The notes under the pieces are model-generated. The model ran no database searches and had not been told where the DNA came from. It saw nothing but the letters and a program-made list of their open reading frames with translations. A program made the position numbers and the translations under genes. From the NCBI GenBank assembly GCA_021202495.1, contig JAJQCX010000124.1, positions 1 through 6,894 of the forward strand: DNA of 6,894 bases, in the 5' to 3' direction. Positions within the stretch are counted from its first letter, which is position 1, and each line of letters starts with the position of its first letter. This document shows positions 1 through 4,614 of the stretch, piece by piece. This stretch comes from Clostridia bacterium. Its GTDB lineage: Bacteria > Bacillota > Clostridia > UMGS1883.

Positions 1-15
1 TTTAAAATTCCGATC

Positions 16-44
16 TTGCATTTTTTTAAAGGTCCTTCGATAAT
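16..44 (+). promoter_or_regulatory. Possible promoter for the structured RNA
   Basis: A GATAAT -10 box (39-44, 5 of 6 consensus bases) lies 17 nt downstream of TTGCAT (16-21), a weak -35 box that keeps only the TTG. Transcription would start near 50-52, exactly at the foot of the long hairpin 50-186. That coincidence is the main support. In AT-rich DNA such a pair can arise by chance, and a promoter left of the window could equally read through. Confidence 0.33.
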
Positions 45-50
45 ACATTT

Positions 51-242
51 GCGACATAAATTCAATACTTTATACTTCACGGTATATTCAATGTGAAAAG
101 TATGTATTTTTATCCTCGGTAAAAATGCATGCTCTGTTTTCACATACTTTCGCATTGTCTGTGAAGTATTATAAATTTGTGTCGCAGCAATCGGAGCTGT
201 ACATTTTTCGGTGTGTAGCACTTGGTTGCTGCACACTTTTTT
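51..242 (+). ncRNA. Candidate structured small RNA of about 190 nt (unclassified)
   Basis: The stretch has no protein gene but strong order. TGCGACATAAATT (50-62) pairs with AATTTGTGTCGCA (174-186) over 13 bp with one G-U; 72-80 pairs with 161-169 over 9 bp; 89-95 pairs with 151-157 and 97-104 with 143-150 around one bulged A; an apical hairpin pairs 106-112 with 120-126. These nested arms form one long interrupted rod. A terminator hairpin follows at 211-242, and a possible promoter would start transcription at the foot of the rod. A rod with internal loops and a terminator is loosely reminiscent of 6S RNA, but I recognise no conserved 6S sequence. Alternatives are a MITE-like inverted-repeat element or the 3' UTR of a gene left of the window. 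The pairing is seen; that it is a separate transcript is inferred. Confidence 0.4.
211..242 (+). terminator. Rightward intrinsic terminator
   Basis: GTGTGTAGCA (211-220) pairs with TGCTGCACAC (227-236) over 10 bp with one G-U and a 6-nt loop, followed directly by six T (237-242). It ends rightward transcription arriving from the left, either the candidate small RNA or a gene outside the window. It lacks a T run on the other strand, so it is not a terminator for the leftward XRE gene. Confidence 0.8.
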
Positions 243-322
243 AATTTATGAAAATAGGAAGGAGAGTCTGATTTTCACAAAGAAGTGTGCAAAATGAATA
301 AATCCCGCATTTGGAACAACTT

Positions 323-550
323 TCACACATTCATCAATTCATCATATGACACGTTCAAAATTTCTTTCAGCAGCTTTATTTCATCAGGATAAATATGGCG
401 CTGTCCCACCTCCATTTTTGCAAGCGCACTACGCGTTATGTCGCATCCGCAAAGCTGAAGCTTAGCGGAAAGTCCCTCCTGTGTAAATCCCGCTGCATCG
501 CGCAGACGGCGAATATTTTGTCCGAGCTTTTTTTCGTAAATAGCGTCCAT
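323..550 (-). CDS. XRE-family helix-turn-helix repressor, 75 aa
   Basis: This small cytoplasmic DNA-binding protein consists almost wholly of one XRE/Cro-C1 helix-turn-helix domain (about residues 8-73). Helix 2 falls in TQEGLSAKL and the recognition helix in TRSALAKMEVG, with a slightly long loop (QLCGCDI) between them, a form common in clostridial members. No effector, peptidase or membrane domain is present, so any signal must act on the domain itself or through a partner. The start is firm: AAGGAGG (556-562 on the complement) sits 5 nt before ATG. The gene is divergent from the stalk-protein operon. Palindromes at 567-586 and 624-643 lie just upstream of its start and a third at 778-797 overlaps the start of the divergent transcript, which fits a repressor of itself and its neighbours. 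The binding is inferred. No convincing terminator is visible after its stop; a bulged hairpin at 271-295 lacks a T run. Confidence 0.9.
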   Translation of the reverse strand: MDAIYEKKLGQNIRRLRDAAGFTQEGLSAKLQLCGCDITRSALAKMEVGQRHIYPDEIKLLKEILNVSYDELMNV

Positions 551-566
551 GTTTTCCTCCTTAAAT

Positions 567-586
567 ATGCACCTATTTCAGCGCAA
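567..586. promoter_or_regulatory. Operator-like palindrome, copy 1
   Basis: The site reads ATGCACCTATTTCAGCGCAA and matches copies 2 and 3 in the frame TGCACYTRTTTMAGYGCAA. Its own two-fold symmetry is imperfect. It lies 4 nt upstream of the ribosome site of the XRE gene, so it is probably inside that transcript, where bound repressor would act as a roadblock. Confidence 0.6.
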
Positions 587-598
587 AATCTTGTCTCT

Positions 599-604
599 AT
601 TTTA
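599..604 (-). promoter_or_regulatory. Possible -10 box for the XRE gene (nearer option)
   Basis: TAAAAT on the complement (5 of 6) would start transcription near 592, leaving about 40 nt of leader containing palindrome copy 1. The -35 position falls on GCAAAT at the edge of palindrome copy 2, a poor match. This and the box at 651-656 are competing guesses. Confidence 0.3.
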
Positions 605-623
605 ACTGTGTACCATCTTTCAT

Positions 624-643
624 TTGCACCTGTTTAAGCGCAA
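624..643. promoter_or_regulatory. Operator-like palindrome, copy 2
   Basis: The site reads TTGCACCTGTTTAAGCGCAA. It differs from copy 3 at three positions and keeps both TTGCAC and the GCAA end. It lies just downstream of one candidate leftward -10 box (651-656) and over the -35 region of the other (599-604), so binding here could repress the XRE gene under either promoter model. Confidence 0.65.
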
Positions 644-650
644 AGACGAA

Positions 651-656
651 ATTTTA
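651..656 (-). promoter_or_regulatory. Possible -10 box for the XRE gene (farther option)
   Basis: TAAAAT on the complement (5 of 6) would start transcription near 644, at the edge of palindrome copy 2. No good -35 box is found 16-18 nt upstream. The arrangement, a -10 box followed within a few bases by a palindrome, mirrors the rightward promoter. Confidence 0.3.
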
Positions 657-680
657 CTGTTCTTAATCAAACCCAAACGC

Positions 681-723
681 AAAAAACACAGACGCAAAGC
701 ATTTACAATGTTTTGCGTCTGTG
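681..723 (-). terminator. Leftward intrinsic terminator in the divergent region
   Basis: Positions 687-702 pair with 708-723 over 16 bp with one G-U and a 5-nt loop. On the complement the stem is followed by six T (681-686). It therefore stops leftward transcription before the XRE gene, although no leftward gene lies to its right within several kilobases. It may block antisense transcripts rising from the stalk-protein operon, or end an unrecognised small leftward RNA. Confidence 0.75.
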
Positions 724-744
724 CTCATTTCGGTGCAATTTTAC

Positions 745-773
745 TTGACAATACTTTTTATCAATGTTACAAT
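745..773 (+). promoter_or_regulatory. Sigma-A-type promoter of the stalk-protein operon
   Basis: TTGACA (745-750) is a perfect -35 box, followed after exactly 17 nt by TACAAT (768-773, 5 of 6). The start would fall near 780, inside palindrome copy 3, so a bound repressor would block initiation or early elongation. A GGTGCAA half-site (732-738) lies just upstream of the -35 box. Confidence 0.85.
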
Positions 774-777
774 ATTC

Positions 778-797
778 TTGCACTTATTTAAGTGCAA
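778..797. promoter_or_regulatory. Operator-like palindrome, copy 3 (best copy)
   Basis: TTGCACTTATTTAAGTGCAA has perfect 9-bp arms (778-786 and 789-797) around a central TT. It begins 4 nt after the -10 box of the rightward promoter and covers the predicted start. It is the most symmetric of the three copies and the likely main site through which the neighbouring XRE protein controls the stalk-protein operon. Confidence 0.75.
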
Positions 798-869
798 AAT
801 AACATCAAGTGTCGAAAAACCTTTCGGCGGTGTTATTACAGGAATAAATTTATTTGGGAGGCAGACATT

Positions 870-1565
870 ATGAAAAACGGAATTAAAGGATTTGTCGTGG
901 GCGTGGCGGCTATGGCTGTTTTTTCGTGCGGATTATCCTACGCGAAAAGCAGAGTTGAAACAATCGAGGTCACATATGACAACATCAAGGTTTACAAGGA
1001 CAACGTACTTTGCGAATTGAAGGACTCAAAGGGCAATGTTATCGAACCTTTCATCTACGAGGGCACGACGTATTTACCGGCACGCGGAACGGCAAACCTT
1101 GCCGACATGGAGGTAACATGGGACGGCGAAACAAAAAGCATCTACCTATGGGATGATATGGTTGCCGAGGGAACATATCTTATGGATGTATGCAAGCCAT
1201 ATGAAACAAATGGTAACTACACTGAATATTTGCAAACAAACGGAAAGAGCTTTTTAATGAGTGGTGAAAAATATTCAAACGGATTTACTTTGGGAGGCAG
1301 CTTGAGCAGTGCAAGCAGATATGCACTGTTTAATTTAAACAGCAAATATTCCGAAATTGAATTAACAATCGGACATGTTGACGGTTCCACCAAGAAAAAT
1401 GCTACGGTATCATTCCTTGTTGACGATGAGCTTATTAAGGAAATAGAAATATCTCCTGAGGATTTGCCGAAAACAATAAAAATACCGGTGAAATACGGTC
1501 TTCAGTTAAAGATTATACAAAGCGGTTCAACAACTACCGGCTTCGGCAATATAACGGTACAATAA
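870..1565 (+). CDS. Exported stalk-domain protein with C-terminal NPCBM-like module, 231 aa
   Basis: This is probably a secreted or cell-surface protein without recognised catalysis. Residues 1-25 form a signal peptide (Lys residues, hydrophobic core, SYA before the likely cut); VFSC at 17-20 might instead serve as a lipobox. Residues about 28-95 match the short form of the copper amine oxidase N-terminal 'stalk' domain common in Clostridia, with EPFIYEGTTYLPARG and a WDGETKSIYLW strand. That domain is structural, and no copper site is implied. Residues about 133-231 resemble the NPCBM/NEW2 carbohydrate-binding fold (NGFTLGG, then YSEIELTIGHVDG and a closing GFGNITVQ), so glycan binding is plausible but unproven. 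ATG at 870 is chosen over an in-frame GTG at 792 because GGGAGG (856-861) lies 8 nt before it, a signal peptide begins there, and 792 lies within the operator. It is the first gene of the unit. GC drops from about 55% to 30% near 1190, where the stalk domain ends. Confidence 0.87.
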   Translation: MKNGIKGFVVGVAAMAVFSCGLSYAKSRVETIEVTYDNIKVYKDNVLCELKDSKGNVIEPFIYEGTTYLPARGTANLADMEVTWDGETKSIYLWDDMVAEGTYLMDVCKPYETNGNYTEYLQTNGKSFLMSGEKYSNGFTLGGSLSSASRYALFNLNSKYSEIELTIGHVDGSTKKNATVSFLVDDELIKEIEISPEDLPKTIKIPVKYGLQLKIIQSGSTTTGFGNITVQ

Positions 1566-1603
1566 ATTCAACATAAAATAATATTTTTGAGGAGGCAACA
1601 CAA

Positions 1604-3145
1604 ATGAACAACACAAAAAAATTACTCACCACAATTCTCTGCATTGCAATGATCCTATCTTCCATAGGCTGCAGCGCCGCGGAGGATTCCGCCGACGCTA
1701 TATTCGTTACAATAGACGGCACGGCTCTGACGTTTGACGCAAATCCGTACATTACAAACGGCAGAACAATGGTTCCCATGCGGGCAATCTTTGAAGCGCT
1801 GGACTGCGATGTTACATGGAACAACGACGAAAAAAGCGTCACCGCTGTTTCGGACGCCACAACCGTCAAGCTCGCAATAGGCGAAGCGACGATGTATGTA
1901 AATAACACCGCCGTTACCCTTGACCAAGCGGCTGAAATAACAAGCGACAGAACATTCGTCCCCGTAAGAGCCGTGAGCGAAGCATTGGGCTGCGATGTTA
2001 ATTGGAATAATGATACGAGAACGGTGGAAATCACTTCATCAAAGGTAGCAGTCACATTTGAACGAAAGTATGATGATTCCGGCTATGAATATGCAGTAAT
2101 CACTGCTTTGAATAGAAATAATAATATTACATGGGAATATGAAACAGCTCATTATGAAAGGACAGAGCTTGATCGTGTCAATCAAATAGGACTGATAAAT
2201 GGCAATTATTATCTCAACGAAGCCGGAATAATTATATGCTTTGACATATTATCCGGAGCGGTGCTGTGGATAAATAATGATTTTCAAGGGAGTATTCAAG
2301 GCATTGCAACTGACGGAAGTGTGATCTATCTTTGCGGTTATTACGGTCCCGACTTTTATGCGGTGTCATGTGACGGTGAAACTATTTATCGAATCGAACA
2401 ATTTTATGAAAATTATTGCTGGGCTTGTGAAATTGAGTTATCAGATAATATAGCCACAGTATATATGCATGGTGGAGATGCGGAATGGGATAATCCTGTT
2501 TCTGTCTATGTTGATTTGAGTACGGGCGTTTATAGTCTGCAAAAAATATCATACAGCTCATCAACAACCTATGATGTCATTCTCGAAAGCTATTATACTG
2601 CTCTTTCTGAAAATTGGGATATGCAACAACTTTCAGCCTCAGAATTATGTTATTTATGCTATGACTATGATATATCGGAAGTTGGCTATACTTTCATTGA
2701 CATAAACGGTGACGGAATATCAGAACTGTTAATCGGCGAAGTTGATGCAGAGGACGATTATATAGGAATGTTCTTTGATTTGTATACGATAATTGACGGA
2801 AACGCAGTTTTAGTCGCTTCAAGTGCCGAACGAGACAGATATTATTTATGTTCAAATAATCTAATTTCAAATGAAGGTTCGGGCGGCGCGTCATTATCAT
2901 CAAATTATTTTTATTCTTTTTCGGAAAGTGGAAATTTATCATTCATTGAAGCTGTGATATATGACGAATCAATTGATGAAAAAAATCCGTGGTTTTATTG
3001 TACAACTGTAACAGAATCTAAATATGGCTCATATTGCTCGCAAGAAGATTATATTTCTATTTCCAAAAACGAGGCGCAAAAAATAATAAATTCTTATACC
3101 CACACTGCAATGCAATTTATCTCTTTTTCCGAATATAGTTTATAA
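1604..3145 (+). CDS. Exported stalk-domain protein with propeller-like region and C-terminal DxNxDG module, 513 aa
   Basis: This protein is exported: residues 1-23 have Lys residues, a hydrophobic core and SSIGC, a possible though non-ideal lipobox (Cys23); SAA at 24-26 could instead be a signal peptidase I site. Residues 33-146 form a full copper amine oxidase N-terminal stalk domain with two repeats, NGRTMVPMRAIFEALDCDV and SDRTFVPVRAVSEALGCDV, each followed by a WNND turn. Residues about 163-275 resemble PQQ-type propeller blades (ICFDILSGAVLW). Residues about 325-513 form another module with DINGDGISEL (366-375), a loop like those that bind calcium in FG-GAP or EF-hand-like folds, then Tyr- and Ser-rich sequence. 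I recognise no enzyme signature. GAGGAGG (1589-1595) lies 8 nt before ATG, and 38 nt separate it from the previous gene, so the two are probably co-transcribed and co-repressed. GC falls from about 55% to 30% at about 2045, exactly where the stalk domain ends. Confidence 0.87.
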   Translation: MNNTKKLLTTILCIAMILSSIGCSAAEDSADAIFVTIDGTALTFDANPYITNGRTMVPMRAIFEALDCDVTWNNDEKSVTAVSDATTVKLAIGEATMYVNNTAVTLDQAAEITSDRTFVPVRAVSEALGCDVNWNNDTRTVEITSSKVAVTFERKYDDSGYEYAVITALNRNNNITWEYETAHYERTELDRVNQIGLINGNYYLNEAGIIICFDILSGAVLWINNDFQGSIQGIATDGSVIYLCGYYGPDFYAVSCDGETIYRIEQFYENYCWACEIELSDNIATVYMHGGDAEWDNPVSVYVDLSTGVYSLQKISYSSSTTYDVILESYYTALSENWDMQQLSASELCYLCYDYDISEVGYTFIDINGDGISELLIGEVDAEDDYIGMFFDLYTIIDGNAVLVASSAERDRYYLCSNNLISNEGSGGASLSSNYFYSFSESGNLSFIEAVIYDESIDEKNPWFYCTTVTESKYGSYCSQEDYISISKNEAQKIINSYTHTAMQFISFSEYSL

Positions 3146-3237
3146 ATCACATTTCACACGGCGGAGCAGTCAATGCAAGCTCTCGAAATTCCCACCGCCG
3201 AACAAGCGAAACACAGCATTATGCCTTAAAATCCACC

Positions 3238-3272
3238 AAATACCGAAAGCCAATCCGCTTTCGGTATTTTTT
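3238..3272 (+). terminator. Terminator of the stalk-protein operon
   Basis: AAATACCGAAAGC (3238-3250) pairs with GCTTTCGGTATTT (3257-3269) over 13 bp around the loop CAATCC, with a T run through 3272. It separates the stalk-protein operon from the hisS promoter that begins 14 nt later. The 92 nt between the stop at 3145 and the hairpin hold no gene. Confidence 0.88.
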
Positions 3273-3285
3273 CCAAAAAAAATGC

Positions 3286-3315
3286 TTGACAAGATGTATG
3301 TTTCAGGGATAAAAT
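3286..3315 (+). promoter_or_regulatory. Promoter of the hisS-aspS operon
   Basis: A perfect TTGACA (3286-3291) is followed after 18 nt by TAAAAT (3310-3315, 5 of 6). Transcription would begin near 3322, leaving a leader of only about 25-30 nt. That leader is too short for a T-box, so tRNA-responsive control of this operon, common in Firmicutes, is not visible here. The predicted start also rules out the upstream ATG at 3319 as the hisS start codon. Confidence 0.78.
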
Positions 3316-3345
3316 ACAATGAAGATTATTGTAATGGAGGATGGG

Positions 3346-4611
3346 ATGAGGATGCTTACAAAAGCTCCCAGAGGAACAAACGACATCATCCCCGCCGAAA
3401 GCGTCAAATGGCGCTATATTGAGGATGTGACGGGAAAAATATGCAAAAGCTACGGCTTTAAGGAAATAAGGACGCCGCTCTTTGAGCACACCGAGCTTTT
3501 CGAGCGCGGCGTCGGCGACACAACGGACGTTGTGCAAAAGGAAATGTACACCTTTAACGACAAGGGCGGCAGGAGCATAACGCTGCGCCCCGAGGGCACG
3601 GCAGGCGCCGCGAGGGCGTATCTCGAGCGCAATCTCTACGCCGAAGCCCAACCGACAAAGCTCTACTATAATATAAGCTGCTACCGCTACGAAAAGCCCC
3701 AGGCGGGCAGGCTTCGCGAATTTCACCAGTTCGGCGCGGAGTGCTACGGTGCAAAAGGTCCCGCGGTTGACGCCGAAATGATAATGCTTGCGGAAAACGT
3801 TTTAACCGAGCTTAAAATCCCCGGCATCAAGCTCAACATCAATTCCATCGGCTGCCCCACTTGCCGCGCGGAATATAACCGCGCACTGCGCGAATATTTC
3901 TCCGGCTGCTACGACGAACTCTGCGACACCTGCAAAAGCCGTTATGAAAAAAATCCGCTCCGCATACTCGACTGCAAAAGCCCCGTATGCAAAAAGCTCT
4001 GTGAAGGTGCGCCGATGCTGCTGGACTATATCTGCGAGGAGTGCAGCGAGCATTTTGAAGGCTTGAAGAAATATCTTGACGCCTCGCACGTTCCCTATAA
4101 CGTCGACCCCACCATCGTGCGCGGGCTCGACTATTACACAAAAACGGTCTTTGAGTTCAAAACGACGCTTGAAGGCACGCAGGGCACCGTCTGCGGCGGC
4201 GGACGCTACGACGGGTTAATTGAGGAAATCGGCGGCTCGCCCACTCCCGCGATAGGCTTTGCCATGGGCATGGAGCGCATCCTGCTCGCCATGGAGGCGG
4301 CAGGCTCGCTGCCGGAGCTTGACGAAAACCCCGACCTCTTTGTCGCAACGATAGGCGGCGAGGCGGACATTTTCTCAATGAACTTCATCAAAAATCTAAG
4401 ACAAGAGGGCATATCCGCCGCAAGGGATTATCTTGACCGCAGCCTCAAGGCTCAAATGAAATATGCCGACAAGCTCGGCGCGCGCTTCAGCCTCGTTTTG
4501 GGAGAAACCGAAGTAAACGAAAAACGCGCGAAGCTTAAAAATATGACAACCGGCGAAACAAAAGAAATTGACCTTTGCGACATTGCGAAGGCAATCAAGG
4601 AGGAATTATAA
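3346..4611 (+). CDS. hisS: Histidyl-tRNA synthetase (HisRS)
   Basis: This cytoplasmic class II enzyme joins histidine to tRNA-His using ATP. It is full length at 421 aa; the family is usually about 420. Numbered from Met at 3352, it shows TLRPEGT (77-83), motif 2 with RYEKP (112-116), the HisRS signature RGLDYYT (257-263) with the catalytic Arg, and motif 3 ending in Arg309 (GFAMGMER). The C-terminal anticodon-binding domain runs from about PDLFVATIGG to the end. The insertion domain carries ten Cys between 168 and 231 (CPTC, CDTC, CEEC and others), suggesting zinc binding as in some clostridial HisRS. GGAGG (3336-3340) lies 5 nt before ATG 3346 and 11 nt before ATG 3352, and both are possible starts. 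The in-frame ATGs at 3319 and 3334 are rejected: the first precedes the predicted transcription start and the second overlaps the ribosome site. It is followed by aspS after 3 nt. Confidence 0.96.
   Translation: MRMLTKAPRGTNDIIPAESVKWRYIEDVTGKICKSYGFKEIRTPLFEHTELFERGVGDTTDVVQKEMYTFNDKGGRSITLRPEGTAGAARAYLERNLYAEAQPTKLYYNISCYRYEKPQAGRLREFHQFGAECYGAKGPAVDAEMIMLAENVLTELKIPGIKLNINSIGCPTCRAEYNRALREYFSGCYDELCDTCKSRYEKNPLRILDCKSPVCKKLCEGAPMLLDYICEECSEHFEGLKKYLDASHVPYNVDPTIVRGLDYYTKTVFEFKTTLEGTQGTVCGGGRYDGLIEEIGGSPTPAIGFAMGMERILLAMEAAGSLPELDENPDLFVATIGGEADIFSMNFIKNLRQEGISAARDYLDRSLKAQMKYADKLGARFSLVLGETEVNEKRAKLKNMTTGETKEIDLCDIAKAIKEEL
4597..4603 (+). promoter_or_regulatory. Ribosome-binding site of aspS inside the hisS 3' end
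   Basis: AAGGAGG encodes the Lys-Glu-Glu near the HisRS C-terminus and lies 11 nt before the aspS ATG at 4615. Ribosomes ending hisS at 4611 would finish on top of this site, so the two genes are probably translationally coupled. ATGs at 4624 and 4633 are in frame but farther from the site. Confidence 0.75.
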
Positions 4612-4614
4612 ATT

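Larger units (their letters stand above)
551..869. other. Divergent control region between the XRE gene and the stalk-protein operon
   Basis: These 319 bp carry no gene. They hold three related palindromes, a half-site (GGTGCAA, 732-738), a strong rightward promoter, weaker leftward promoters, a leftward terminator hairpin and the 90-nt leader of the rightward operon. In that leader, AATAACA (798-804) pairs with TGTTATT (831-837), enclosing a CGAAA/TTTCG hairpin (813-826), so the operon mRNA begins with a small structured 5' UTR before its ribosome site. Confidence 0.8.

Noticed and set aside
50..186. A retron-type msr/msd RNA or the terminal repeats of an insertion sequence
   Set aside because: No reverse transcriptase or transposase is in the window, and I see no target duplication next to 50 or 186. 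A structured RNA remains the simpler reading.
271..295. A terminator for the XRE gene on the complement
   Set aside because: ATTTTCACA pairs with TGTG-C-AAAAT, but the stem is weak and bulged, and no T run follows on the complement.
294..392. A 32-codon plus-strand frame (MNKSRIWNN...) with AGGAAGGAGAG upstream
   Set aside because: The purine-rich site (257-265) is about 30 nt from the ATG, too far to act, and the frame runs antisense into the XRE gene.
792..869. A 26-residue N-terminal extension of the first stalk protein from GTG 792
   Set aside because: It starts inside the operator, has no ribosome site, and would bury the signal peptide that begins at 870.
1534..2055. A 173-codon frame on the complement of the second stalk gene
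   Set aside because: It lies antisense to the conserved stalk domain; its hydrophobic look reflects the complement of the stalk codons.
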